Source of the DNA: Isoptericola halotolerans
GTDB taxonomy: Bacteria > Actinomycetota > Actinomycetes > Actinomycetales > Cellulomonadaceae
Direction: 5' to 3'
Assembly: GCF_003003075.1 (NCBI RefSeq)
Contig: NZ_PVTX01000002.1
Span: 372,001-436,000 of the forward strand
DNA: 64,000 bases
Under the pieces are notes generated by a model. The model searched no databases. It worked only from the letters and a program-made list of their open reading frames with translations, and had not been told where the DNA came from. Positions 29,815-39,226 of this stretch are shown in pieces (the stretch's first letter is position 1; each line of letters starts with the position of its first letter). A program made the position numbers and the translations under genes.

Positions 29815-31704
29815 TCAGGACAGCGTGATCTCGTTCAGCTCGAGGCGGTATTCGTCGGCCTTGTCCGTGTCCGGGAGCTCCGTGATCCACAGGACCAGCG
29901 AGTCGACGATGACCGGCTCGTCGAGCTCGATCGTGGTGTCCTCGGAGAACGAGCCCTCGGCGAGCAGGTCGCCGCCGGTCGGGTCATCCAGGCTGGTCGA
30001 GCGCAGCTGCCAGGTGCCGCCGCTGCCGTTCGTGCTCAGGTCGACCTGGGAGACGGGTGCCGGCTCGCGCAGCTCGACGCCGTAGCCGGCGCCCTCCTTG
30101 AAGCCGCCCCAGACAGGGTTGTTGTAGTAGGTCCGCGTGAACCAGAACGTGGACGGGTCGGCGTCGTACGCCAGCTCGACGGCCTCCGGGTGCTCTCCGT
30201 CGCTGGCGGGGTCGAGCTGCTCGCCGGTCTCGATGATGGGCCGTACCTCGGGCGTCTCGGACTCCGTCGGCTCCGGCTCCGTGCCGCCGTCCGACGTCTC
30301 CGTCGGCTCGGTCCCGGCGGTGGCCTCCTGCGAGGCCTGGACCTCGGGCGGAGGCTCGGAGCTGAAGGGCGTGAAGGCCTGGGCCATCGCCCAGACGGCG
30401 GCGAGCACGACGCCGACGAGCAGGACGCCGAGCACGATCGGCGTCGGGTTGACGCCACGCTTCTTGGGTGCGGCGGTCGAGGCGAAGCCGCCCGTCGGCG
30501 GGTTGCCCTCCGACGGCGGGACGCCCTGCGCCCCGGTCGCCGGCTGTCCGTAGGCACCCGTCGGCGGCTGGCCGGGTGCGGCGGGTTGCGCGTACCCGTT
30601 CGGACCCTGGCCCGGCGGCGGGACCGGGGGCTGGCCGTAGGGGGCAGGCTGCCCGTAGCCCGGCTGGCCGGGGGGCGGGGGCACCGCACCCTGCGCGGGC
30701 GGCTGTCCGTAAGCGGCGCCGGCCACGGCGCCCGCACCGGCACCGACCGTCCCGGCCCGGGCGATCCGGCCCCCGGAGGACGGCCGGCGCACCGGCGGTG
30801 CCGGCGGCGGCGTCCCCGGGCGCGGGCCGTTCCCGGCGGGGCTGCCGGCACCCAGGACGGACGAGCGGACCGGCCGCTCGGGCGGTTGCACGAACCGGGG
30901 GAGGGCGGCCACGACGGAGACCTGCCCCCAGGGCTCGAGCGCGGCGACGACGTCGGCGGGCGTGGCCGGGGCGCCGGCATCGTCCCCGGTGAAGGTGCGG
31001 CGGACCAGCACGTCGATCTCCTCGTCGACGTGCGGCACGAGCTCCGAGACCGGGACGACGCCGTCGGGTCCGGTCTGGGCGGGCAGCGGACGGACGGCGT
31101 CCGGGGCGATCCAGGGGACCTCGAGGCTGTCGGCGGCCCAGCGTGCGGTGAGCGCGTAGTAGCCGAGAGCCACGAGGCCCCGGGCGTCCGCCGCTGCGGC
31201 CTGGGTGTCCGTGGGCTCGATCCCGGCGAGGCCGGCGTCGATACCGAGTCCGGTGACGACCACGCGGTGCCCGTCGACGCGCACCGCCTCGGGGCGCAGC
31301 GCGCAGTGGTGCACCCCGCGCTGGCGAGCGGCCTCCAGGGCGGTCGCGGCCTCTCCCATGAGGGCGCGGGCCTGCTGGGCGTCCACCAGCCCGCGGGAGA
31401 CGATCTGCGTCAGGGACTCACCGGCGAAGGGCTCGGTGATGACGTAGGAACGGTCGCCCGCGCCGAGGTCGGTGGTGCCGACGTCGAGCACCCGGCAGAG
31501 GCGGTTGTCGGCGACCAGTGCTGCGCGGCGTGCGGCGTCGAGCGCGGAGGCGGCCTGCGGACCGTCGACGAACGTGACTCGCACGGGCCGGTCGAGGATC
31601 TGGTCGTGGGCCTCCCACGCCTCCGCCGTCGCCAGGTCCGTGCTCGCGGGCTGGGTCAGCCGGTAACGATCGACCATGACGGTCCCGGGCTGGACGGTGC
31701 TCAC
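29815..31704 (-). CDS. Membrane pseudokinase with discoidin-like extracellular domain
   Basis: 629-residue protein. Residues 10-270 have the fold pattern of a Hanks-type kinase, but catalytic residues are lost: the VAIK lysine is Thr44 (VRVTF), HRD becomes HCA (133-135), the loop Asn is Ala, and DFG becomes GLG (152-154). A Pro/Gly/Gln-rich linker follows, then one membrane helix ([20 protein letters not shown]) and an extracellular beta-rich domain (about 495-629) with features of F5/8-type or NPCBM-like modules. In mycobacteria MurJ is fused to such a pseudokinase that binds FhaA; here it is a separate gene beside murJ. Start GTG 31704 with GGAGG seven bases upstream. Confidence 0.88.
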   Translation of the reverse strand: MSTVQPGTVMVDRYRLTQPASTDLATAEAWEAHDQILDRPVRVTFVDGPQAASALDAARRAALVADNRLCRVLDVGTTDLGAGDRSYVITEPFAGESLTQIVSRGLVDAQQARALMGEAATALEAARQRGVHHCALRPEAVRVDGHRVVVTGLGIDAGLAGIEPTDTQAAAADARGLVALGYYALTARWAADSLEVPWIAPDAVRPLPAQTGPDGVVPVSELVPHVDEEIDVLVRRTFTGDDAGAPATPADVVAALEPWGQVSVVAALPRFVQPPERPVRSSVLGAGSPAGNGPRPGTPPPAPPVRRPSSGGRIARAGTVGAGAGAVAGAAYGQPPAQGAVPPPPGQPGYGQPAPYGQPPVPPPGQGPNGYAQPAAPGQPPTGAYGQPATGAQGVPPSEGNPPTGGFASTAAPKKRGVNPTPIVLGVLLVGVVLAAVWAMAQAFTPFSSEPPPEVQASQEATAGTEPTETSDGGTEPEPTESETPEVRPIIETGEQLDPASDGEHPEAVELAYDADPSTFWFTRTYYNNPVWGGFKEGAGYGVELREPAPVSQVDLSTNGSGGTWQLRSTSLDDPTGGDLLAEGSFSEDTTIELDEPVIVDSLVLWITELPDTDKADEYRLELNEITLS

Positions 31705-31810
31705 CTGGACGCCTCCGTGGGGGTGTGGTGGGAGAGTGGGCTCCGGCGGGATGCGCCGGTGGTCCGTGCCATCGGACCATGGTAGAGCGAAGTGCTGGTC
31801 AGAGGTCCTG

Positions 31811-33544
31811 TCATCGTGCGCCTCGGCGCAGGCGTCGCAGGATCGGGGCCAGGGCGTCGTCGAGCTCGCGGACGCGGAGCAGCTTGAGCATGCCCAGGTA
31901 GGCGGCGACCATCACGAGGCCGCCGGCCGCCGTCATGAGCACGGCGTGCGGCCAGGACGCCGCCCCGCCGTCCATCAGGAGGACGACGCCCCAGCCGAGG
32001 ACCCCGGCGACGACGGCGGCGAGGGCGGCGCGGACGTAGAGGCGCAGCACGCGCCCGCCGTCCATGCCGTGCAGCTTGCGGTTCATGCCGCGCAGGCGCA
32101 GCAGCAGCGAGACCCAGGTGGAGAGGGCGAACGCGCCGCCGCCGGCGACCGCCCACCACTGCTCGGGCAGGACGGCGACGGCGACGGCCAGCGCGGCGAC
32201 CAGCGTGACCGTGGCGGCGATCTGGATGAGGAACAGGCCGCGGCCGTCCTCGAAGGCGAAGTACATGCGGCGGACCAGCACGGTGGCCCCGAGCGCGACC
32301 AGCCCGAGGGACATCGCCCGCAGGATGGGGGCGATCGCGTCGACCTCGGCGGCGCTCAGCGACGGCAGCAGCGCCCCGGTGAGCGGGCTCGCCAGGACGA
32401 ACAGGACCGCTGCCGAGATGACGGAGAAGATGCCGGCCGACCGGAGGCCGAGCGACATGTCCGCGCGCACCGCCGGGAGGTTGCCGGCCTGGACCGCCGC
32501 CGTCATGCGCGGGAAGAGGACGGTCACGATCGACACGATGACCAGCGAGTGGGGCAGCAGGTAGATGGTCATGGCCTGCGTGTAGGCCATGTTGCCGGCG
32601 GCGACCTCTCCGGTCGCCTCGACGGCGCGCGCCCCGCGGCCGAGCACGTTGGTGAGGAACAGGACGCCGAGCTGTTCGAGGACGACGGCACCGAGCGTCC
32701 ACCCGACGACGTTGCCCGCCGCGCGCAGACCGATGCCCCGGACCCCGAGCCGGAACCGCCAGGCGAACCCGGACCGGCGCAGCGCGACGACCAGGACCAG
32801 CGCCTGGGCGGCGATCCCGAGGGTGGCGGTGCCGGCGAGCAGCACCGTCATCGGCGTCGTCCAGGTCGACAGGTCGGTGATGCCGCGGTCGGGGGCGGTG
32901 CCCCACACCAGCAGGAAGGCGCCGAACCCCAGCACCGAGACGACGTTGTTCGCCACCGGGGCGACGCCGTAGGCACCGAACCGGCCGCGGGCGTTGAGCA
33001 CCTGGCCGAGCAGCATGTACAGGCCGTAGAAGAAGACCTGAGGGATGCACCAGTACGCGAAGACGGTCGCGAGGTGGCGCGCGTCGTCCGACCAGGCGTC
33101 GCTGGTGGTGTACGCCCACACGATCAGGGGCGCGGCGACGACGAGGACCGCCGTGAGCAGCAGGAGCCCGAGCCCGGAGAGGCTCAGCAGCTTGTCCAGC
33201 CGCTCCCGCGCGTTCTCGGCGTTCATCGCCCGCAGGATCTGCGGGATGAGCACGGCCTGCAGCACGCCCGCGGAGATCAGGGCGAACAGCACGTTGGGGA
33301 GCTTGTTGCCGATGTCGAAGGCGTCCGCGACGGTGCCGACCGCGCCGACGCACGCGACCAGCAGCATGGACCGCACCAGCCCGGAGGCCCGGGACGCCGC
33401 CGTGCCCAGGGACATGGCGACCGAACCCCGGCCGAGGCTGGGCCGGCGAACCCCGGAGCCCGACGACGACGGCCCGGCCGGCGCGGGTCGGGCGTCGTCG
33501 GGGAGGGGGCCCGGCGCGGCCGGGTCGGGGTTCTCGGCGGTCAT
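31811..33544 (-). CDS. murJ: Lipid II flippase MurJ
   Basis: 577-residue polytopic protein (about 14 helices) of the MviN/MurJ family that moves lipid II across the membrane. Family features: SLGTAASRASGLVRSMLLV at the start of the first helix, FALISAGVLQAVLIP, and NARGRFGAYGVAPVANN. A 45-residue Pro-rich cytoplasmic N-terminus precedes helix 1. ATG 33544 overlaps the DUF6049 stop (ATGA). Confidence 0.94.
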   Translation of the reverse strand: MTAENPDPAAPGPLPDDARPAPAGPSSSGSGVRRPSLGRGSVAMSLGTAASRASGLVRSMLLVACVGAVGTVADAFDIGNKLPNVLFALISAGVLQAVLIPQILRAMNAENARERLDKLLSLSGLGLLLLTAVLVVAAPLIVWAYTTSDAWSDDARHLATVFAYWCIPQVFFYGLYMLLGQVLNARGRFGAYGVAPVANNVVSVLGFGAFLLVWGTAPDRGITDLSTWTTPMTVLLAGTATLGIAAQALVLVVALRRSGFAWRFRLGVRGIGLRAAGNVVGWTLGAVVLEQLGVLFLTNVLGRGARAVEATGEVAAGNMAYTQAMTIYLLPHSLVIVSIVTVLFPRMTAAVQAGNLPAVRADMSLGLRSAGIFSVISAAVLFVLASPLTGALLPSLSAAEVDAIAPILRAMSLGLVALGATVLVRRMYFAFEDGRGLFLIQIAATVTLVAALAVAVAVLPEQWWAVAGGGAFALSTWVSLLLRLRGMNRKLHGMDGGRVLRLYVRAALAAVVAGVLGWGVVLLMDGGAASWPHAVLMTAAGGLVMVAAYLGMLKLLRVRELDDALAPILRRLRRGAR

Positions 33545-35670
33545 GCCTGCGGGTCCTCCGGTGAGTGTGTCGGCGGTCGGTGCGTCGGGGGCTCCTGCGG
33601 CGCCACCGTCTCGGCGACCTCGGCGGTGGTACGACGGTCGGACCGGCCGCGTCGCACGGTACGCCAGATTCCTGCGAGGAAGAGCAGTCCCACCCCGACG
33701 GCCATCACCGACGTGCCGACGGTCTCCCAGCCGGCGCGGACCTGGACGGCGAACTCGGTCGGGGCCGTGACCGCGGCACCGCTCGGCGCGAGCACGTTCA
33801 CCTCGAGGTTCGCGTCGCCCGAGCCGATGGCCCGGACGCGGACCTCGGCGTCGCGGGACTCGCCGGCGGGGACCACGACGGTGGGGGAGGTCTCGACGAT
33901 GAGCCGGGGGTCGTCCGGTTTGAGGGTCACCGTCACGGTGGCGTCGACCGGCAGGTCGTTGCGCACCCGGACGGGAAGGTTGCCGGTGTCGCTGATCAGG
34001 AGGACGTCGGCCCGCCCGATGACCCGGATCCCGGACTGGAGCTGGTCGGCGCGCTCCCCGGCGAGGAGGATGGCGGCGTCCCGGGCGTCCCGGTCCTGGC
34101 GGTAGGCGACGGCGAGCGGGGCGACGAGGTCGCGGTCGACGTCGGCGGTCAGCGCGGCGGGGTCCGCGGCGACGGTGGCGAAGGACGCGAGACCGTCCAG
34201 CTCGTCGACGAGGGTCTGCACGGCTCCGGGCCGCAGCTCGGCGTCGTCGACGACGCGCTGCTCGAGGGGGGTGCGCGGGGCGTCGGTGGGCTCCTCGGCC
34301 AGGACGTCCGTCAGGGCGACCGCGTCGACCCAGGACTGCCCCGCGAGGGCGGACGTGACGGCGGTGTAGGTCTCGACGTCCGGCGACCACTCCCGCGGCA
34401 TCGCGGCGACCACGGAGACGGGGCGCCCGGACTCGGCGGCAGCCATGGCGAGCACCGCGGTGTCGGCGAGCAGGCGCTGGGTGGCGGCCGGCGTCGCGCT
34501 CCCGGAGCCTGCGGTGCTCGCGGCGAGGGCCCCGCCGAGAGCGTGGTCCGCGACGACGGCCGCCACGTCGCCCGCAGCGGTGGGCACGGTGGTGGTGGCC
34601 GAGGCGGTGACACCGATCCGCGGTTCGAGGCCGTCGGTGACGAGGACGTGCTGGGTCCCGGCGGACCGGGCGGCGGCGAGGGTGTCGAGGTCGGCGGTGC
34701 CCGCGGGCCAGCCGATCCGGGTGCTCCAGGCGTCGGGCGCCGTCCAGTCGCTCGGCACCAGGCCGGTCTGCGTGGTGACGGTGCGCAGGCCGCTCGGCTG
34801 GACGTCCGCGTGCGCCAGGGCGGCGAGGTCGGTGTCGTACGGCGGGAGGGTGACGACGTCGGCCGCACCGGGGCGCTGCAACCTGCTGGCCCAGGAGCTG
34901 AGCTGCTCGTCGGAGGAGGTGGCGGCCGTGGCGACGACGGCCGGGTCGACCGCGAGGGAGAGCGGCAGGTCGGCTGCGCCGGCAGCGGACAGGAGCGCCT
35001 CGTAGGCGCCGTCCTCGGTTGTACGTTCCGCGATGGTCGAGTTGTACTCGTCCGGCGCGGCCGGGTCCAGGGGCGGTCCGGTCAGCGGGGCGACCACCGC
35101 CAGGTCCACCGGTGCCGGTGCCGTCGACCCGGCGTCGCCGGTCCCGCCGTCCGGGTCGTAGAGCATGAAGGAGTGCAGCACGTCGATGGTGCCGCCGTCG
35201 TCACGCACCTCGACGGAGAGCTGCCGGGGGCCCCAGGGGGCGTCGACGCCGAGCTGGAGGGTGGAGACGCCCAGCTCGAAGGTCACCTCGGCCGACTCGC
35301 CCGCGGGGAGGTCGTCCATCGGCAGGCTGAGCTGGCGCGCCGCCGTGCGCGTCGAGTCGTCGTCCGCCCACGCCGCCACGGTGGACCGCGCCGAGACCTC
35401 GCGCCAGCCCACGCCCAGGTCGGCCTGCAGCCCGGTCAGCGCGGCCCCCGAGTCGTTCGTGACGCGGACCGTGACGTCCTGCGTCTGGTCCGGGCCCACC
35501 ACCGTGGGAGACATGTCCACGATGTCGACCGTGACGCCGTCGCGCACGGCCGCGGACGACGGCACGGCGGCGGCGAGCGGGAGGGCGACGAGCGCACCGG
35601 CCAGCATCAGGGCGGCCACGACGACGGCGACGGCGCGGGGGAGCACCACCGCGGCACGGGACATGATCAC
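33541..35670 (-). CDS. DUF6049 family secreted/membrane protein
   Basis: 709-residue protein with an N-terminal signal peptide (about 5-40), a large extracellular region that has beta-sandwich-like stretches at both ends (SPTVVGPDQTQDVTVRVTND and LPVRVRNDLPVDATVTVTLK), a C-terminal membrane helix (VMAVGVGLLFLAGIWRTV) and a short basic tail. Position between a Nudix gene and murJ matches the DUF6049 family. GTG 35670 has GAGG eight bases upstream; ATG 35664 is the alternative. Function unknown; the context points to envelope assembly. Confidence 0.85.
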   Translation of the reverse strand: MIMSRAAVVLPRAVAVVVAALMLAGALVALPLAAAVPSSAAVRDGVTVDIVDMSPTVVGPDQTQDVTVRVTNDSGAALTGLQADLGVGWREVSARSTVAAWADDDSTRTAARQLSLPMDDLPAGESAEVTFELGVSTLQLGVDAPWGPRQLSVEVRDDGGTIDVLHSFMLYDPDGGTGDAGSTAPAPVDLAVVAPLTGPPLDPAAPDEYNSTIAERTTEDGAYEALLSAAGAADLPLSLAVDPAVVATAATSSDEQLSSWASRLQRPGAADVVTLPPYDTDLAALAHADVQPSGLRTVTTQTGLVPSDWTAPDAWSTRIGWPAGTADLDTLAAARSAGTQHVLVTDGLEPRIGVTASATTTVPTAAGDVAAVVADHALGGALAASTAGSGSATPAATQRLLADTAVLAMAAAESGRPVSVVAAMPREWSPDVETYTAVTSALAGQSWVDAVALTDVLAEEPTDAPRTPLEQRVVDDAELRPGAVQTLVDELDGLASFATVAADPAALTADVDRDLVAPLAVAYRQDRDARDAAILLAGERADQLQSGIRVIGRADVLLISDTGNLPVRVRNDLPVDATVTVTLKPDDPRLIVETSPTVVVPAGESRDAEVRVRAIGSGDANLEVNVLAPSGAAVTAPTEFAVQVRAGWETVGTSVMAVGVGLLFLAGIWRTVRRGRSDRRTTAEVAETVAPQEPPTHRPPTHSPEDPQA

Positions 35671-35680
35671 GCGGGGGGCC

Positions 35681-36298
35681 TCACTCGACGAGCTCCGGGC
35701 TGTCGGACAGCGTCTGCAACGCCGTGGCGGCGAGGCGCTGCTCGTTGGGGTACGCGAGGCGGTCGGGCAGCTCGTGGAGCGGGACCCAGCAGGCGTCCTC
35801 GGCCTCGCCGTCCGGGTCGCCGGCGGCGGTGATGACCCCGCCCTCCGACCGCAGCAGGAAGTGGTGCACCACCTTGTGGACCCGACGGTCCTCACCGCTG
35901 AACCAGTAGTCGATCACGCCCAGCGTGCTGCGCACCGTCCCGACGATGCCCGTCTCCTCGTGGATCTCGCGGACCGCGGCCTCCTCGGGCGTCTCGCGCC
36001 CCTCGAGGTGGCCTTTCGGCAGGCACATCTCGAGCCGTCCGGCGCGGTTGCGCCGCAGGATGACCGCGGCCCGGTGGCCCGAGACGTGGCGCTCGACGAC
36101 GAGACCACCTGCGGAGGTCTCGTCCACCACGGGCAGGTGACCCGAGGGAAGGCTCCCCACCGGGGGTGTCGCGGGGGCGGACGGGCTGCCCTGCCGGCGG
36201 GCAGGGTCGACCCGCAGGGGGTGTCCGCCGGGCGGGACGGGCACCGGCACGGGCGGGCGCCCGTCGGAAGCGCCTGGCGCCGGTGCCGCAGAAGACAT
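35681..36298 (-). CDS. Nudix hydrolase
   Basis: 205-residue Nudix protein. The 23-residue Nudix box runs about 96-118, starting GHLEGRETPEEAAVRE and ending EETGI, with all metal-binding Glu residues present. The N-terminal 50 residues are Pro-rich. The mycobacterial counterpart at this position is MutT4. ATG 36298 is preferred; GTG 36304 is two codons upstream. Ten bases before the DUF6049 gene. Confidence 0.93.
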   Translation of the reverse strand: MSSAAPAPGASDGRPPVPVPVPPGGHPLRVDPARRQGSPSAPATPPVGSLPSGHLPVVDETSAGGLVVERHVSGHRAAVILRRNRAGRLEMCLPKGHLEGRETPEEAAVREIHEETGIVGTVRSTLGVIDYWFSGEDRRVHKVVHHFLLRSEGGVITAAGDPDGEAEDACWVPLHELPDRLAYPNEQRLAATALQTLSDSPELVE

Positions 36299-36454
36299 GC
36301 GCACACCCTACCGAGTTCGTCGAGGCATCCCGACGACCCGGACCGTGCCGAACCCCGGTCCGCCTGACAGTGACGAACCAGGACAAACAGAACAACCGGA
36401 CCGGGTGGTCGTCACCGACGCGGACGGCGCCGCGATCTGGGAGGATGGGACGTC

Positions 36455-37936
36455 GTGTCGACCCCTGCGAACCCCGCCCCCGCCCAGCTCCTCCACCGAG
36501 CCCTGAGCGTGCTGACCCAGATGGCTCCCGCCGCCATCGAGCTCGGTGAGGTCTTCGCCGCCGCCGGGCACGAGCTGGCCCTCGTGGGAGGCCCGGTCCG
36601 CGACGCGTTCCTCGGCCGCGGCAGCGCCGACCTGGACTTCGCGACGTCCGCCTCGCCCGACGAGACCCAGCAGCTCCTCGCCCGCTGGGGCGACGCCCAC
36701 TGGGACATCGGCAAGGAGTTCGGCACCATCGGGGCCCGGCGCTTCGCGCGCGGCGCGGGCGACGACGCGGCGGACGTCGTCGTCGAGGTGACCACCTACC
36801 GCACCGACGAGTACGACCCCGCCTCCCGCAAGCCCGTCGTGGCGTTCGGCGACTCGCTCGACGGCGACCTCTCCCGGCGCGACCTCACCGTCAACGCCAT
36901 GGCGGTGCGCCTGCCGGACCTGACCTTCGTCGACCCGTTCGGGGGTCTCACGGACCTGGCGGCGAAGGTGCTGCGCACCCCGATCGCCCCGGAGCGCTCG
37001 TTCGACGACGACCCGTTGCGGATGCTCCGGGTGGCGCGGTTCGCCGCCCAGCTCGGGTTCGACGTCGAGCCGGCGACCCGCGCCGCGATCGTGGACATGG
37101 CGCCGCGGCTCGACATCGTCTCCGCGGAACGGGTGCAGGCCGAGCTGACCAAGCTGCTGTGCGCGCCCTCGCCCCGCGCCGGTCTGCAGGTCCTCGTGGA
37201 GACCGGCCTCGCCGACCAGATGCTGCCCGAGCTGCCCGCGCTGCGCCTCGAGATCGACGAGCACCACCGGCACAAGGACGTCTACGAGCACTCCCTCATC
37301 GTGCTCGACCAGGCCATCGCCCAGGAGACGGGACCGGACGGGGCGGTGCCCGCGCCGGACCTCGTGCTCCGGCTCGCGGCCCTCCTGCACGACATCGGCA
37401 AGCCCCCGACGCGCCGGTTCGAGCCGGGTGGCGGCGTCAGCTTCCACCACCACGAGGTGGTCGGGGCCAAGATGGTGGCCAAGCGTCTGCGGGCCCTGAA
37501 GTTCGAGAAGCAGGTGGTCAAGGACGTCGCGCGGCTCGTCGAGCTGCACCTGCGGTTCCACGGCTACGGCGACGGCGCCTGGACCGACTCGGCGGTGCGT
37601 CGGTACGTCACCGACGCCGGCCCCCTGCTCGAGCGGCTGCACCGGCTCACCCGCGCGGACTGCACCACCCGCAACCGGCGCAAGGCGAAGCGCCTCGCGG
37701 ACGCCTACACGGACCTCGAGCAGCGCATCGCGGCGCTGCGCGAGCAGGAGGAGATCGACTCGATCCGGCCCGACCTGGACGGGACGCAGATCATGGAGAT
37801 CCTCGGCATCGGCGCCGGACCGGACGTCGGCGCGGCGTACAAGCACCTCCTCGCGCTGCGCATGGAGCACGGCCCGCTCGGCACGGAGCGCGCGACGGCG
37901 GAGCTGACGGCCTGGTGGGAGGCTCGCCAGGCGTGA
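36455..37936 (+). CDS. cca: CCA tRNA nucleotidyltransferase
   Basis: 493-residue class II nucleotidyltransferase that adds or repairs the tRNA 3' CCA end. Head motif LVGGPVRD (43-50) with catalytic D59 and D61 in SADLDFAT, RRDLTVNAMA, RNA-binding helices, and a C-terminal HD domain with LLHDIGKPPTRR (His312, Asp313). None of the tRNAs here encode CCA, so the activity is needed. GTG 36455 follows GGAGG. Divergent from the Nudix-DUF6049-murJ operon. Confidence 0.94.
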   Translation: MSTPANPAPAQLLHRALSVLTQMAPAAIELGEVFAAAGHELALVGGPVRDAFLGRGSADLDFATSASPDETQQLLARWGDAHWDIGKEFGTIGARRFARGAGDDAADVVVEVTTYRTDEYDPASRKPVVAFGDSLDGDLSRRDLTVNAMAVRLPDLTFVDPFGGLTDLAAKVLRTPIAPERSFDDDPLRMLRVARFAAQLGFDVEPATRAAIVDMAPRLDIVSAERVQAELTKLLCAPSPRAGLQVLVETGLADQMLPELPALRLEIDEHHRHKDVYEHSLIVLDQAIAQETGPDGAVPAPDLVLRLAALLHDIGKPPTRRFEPGGGVSFHHHEVVGAKMVAKRLRALKFEKQVVKDVARLVELHLRFHGYGDGAWTDSAVRRYVTDAGPLLERLHRLTRADCTTRNRRKAKRLADAYTDLEQRIAALREQEEIDSIRPDLDGTQIMEILGIGAGPDVGAAYKHLLALRMEHGPLGTERATAELTAWWEARQA

Positions 37937-38004
37937 CGGCCCGGCCCTAGGGTGGGCTCGCGAGGTCGCCGCGTCCTGCGGGACCCGCCGAGCGGAGGCC
38001 GGGC

Positions 38005-39201
38005 ATGGGGACCGATCGCAGGGCACGTGCGGGGGCGACCGCGTACTACCTTGTCCAGGGGCTCTGCTTCGCCGGGCTGCTCGCCCAGGTGCCGACGCTC
38101 CAGGACGGCCTCGGGATCTCGGACGCCGAGCTGACCCTGGTCCTGCTCGTGGTGCCCGTGGTGGCGGGCGTCGGCAGCGTCCTCGCCGGCCACCTGGCCC
38201 CGCGGACGGGCAGCGCGGTGCTCCTGCGGCTGGCTGGCCCGCTCGTCGCCCTGGCCGTCCTCGGGACGGCTCTGGCGCCGTCGGCGGCGGTCCTCTACCC
38301 GGTGGTCGCGCTCGTCGGGCTGCTGCTCGGCGTGGTGGACGCGACGATGAACATGCAGGGAGTCGCGGTCGAGCGACGGTACGGGCGCAGCCTGCTCAAC
38401 TCGTTCCACGGCGCGTGGAGCATCGGCGGCATCCTCGGCGCGCTGGCGGCCGTCCTCGCCCACTCCCTGGACTGGGGGCTCGTCGCCGGGCTCGGACTGG
38501 TCGCGGCGGTGGCGGTCGTGGTGGATCTCGCCGCGGCCCCGCTGCTGGTGGACCACGGGGCGGACGTCGCGTCGTCGGCCACCGGCGAGGACCCGGCGGT
38601 GCGGGTGCCGTGGCGGCCGATCCTGCTGGTCGGCACCGCCGTCGCCATCGTCTACCTGGCGGACTCCGCGGCCTCGAGCTGGTCCACCAAGTACATCGCC
38701 GACGTGCTGGGCGGCGCGGGGGAGGTGGCCCCGCTGGGGCTGGCCGCCTACCTGGGCTGCCAGCTCCTGGGCCGGCTCGCGGCGGACGCACAGGTCAACC
38801 GGTTCGGCCCGGTGCGGCCCGTCGCGGTGGGCGGACTCGTCGGCGCGACGGGCCTCGGGCTGGTGGCGCTCGCCCCGGTGCCCTGGGTCGCGATCCTCGG
38901 CTTCGCCGCGACCGGTCTGGGGCTCAGCGTCGTGGTGCCGCTGTCGTTCTCGGTCGCGGGCGCGCTCGACGAGACCGGTGTGGCCGTCGCGCGCGTGAAC
39001 CTCTTCAACTACGTCGGGTTCGTGCTCGGCGCCGGACTCGTCGGCGGGATCGCGGAGCTCACGAGCCTGCGCTGGGCGTTCGCGGTGCCGGCGCTGCTCG
39101 CGCTCGGCGTCGTCGCGCTCGCCCCCGCCTTCCGGGTGGCGGCCCGCGCCCGGCGGGGCAAGCCGCTCGCCGGTGCCGTGGCGCCGGACGTCGCGCGGTA
39201 G
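38005..39201 (+). CDS. MFS transporter (FucP/YbjJ-like)
   Basis: 398-residue transporter with 12 predicted helices. Opens with YYLVQGLCFAGLLAQVPTLQ and has DATMNMQGVAVERRYGRSLL followed by NSFHGAWSIGG, a pattern seen in YbjJ-type sugar or drug transporters. ATG 38005 with GGAGG upstream. Substrate unknown. The stop codon lies inside a bidirectional terminator. Confidence 0.88.
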   Translation: MGTDRRARAGATAYYLVQGLCFAGLLAQVPTLQDGLGISDAELTLVLLVVPVVAGVGSVLAGHLAPRTGSAVLLRLAGPLVALAVLGTALAPSAAVLYPVVALVGLLLGVVDATMNMQGVAVERRYGRSLLNSFHGAWSIGGILGALAAVLAHSLDWGLVAGLGLVAAVAVVVDLAAAPLLVDHGADVASSATGEDPAVRVPWRPILLVGTAVAIVYLADSAASSWSTKYIADVLGGAGEVAPLGLAAYLGCQLLGRLAADAQVNRFGPVRPVAVGGLVGATGLGLVALAPVPWVAILGFAATGLGLSVVVPLSFSVAGALDETGVAVARVNLFNYVGFVLGAGLVGGIAELTSLRWAFAVPALLALGVVALAPAFRVAARARRGKPLAGAVAPDVAR

Positions 39202-39219
39202 GGAGGGCGACGTCCGGCG
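39182..39219. terminator. Bidirectional terminator between two converging MFS genes
   Basis: 13-base perfect stem CGCCGGACGTCGC (39182-39194) / GCGACGTCCGGCG (39207-39219). The left arm is part of the last codons of the rightward gene and the loop holds its stop; the right arm ends 8 bases before the leftward gene's stop. Confidence 0.65.
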
Positions 39220-39226
39220 AGCGACC

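Noticed and set aside
33541-34390. Extended N-terminus for MurJ
   Set aside because: The extra 282 residues are a frame-shifted shadow of DUF6049; ATG 33544 with ATGA coupling is the fitting start.
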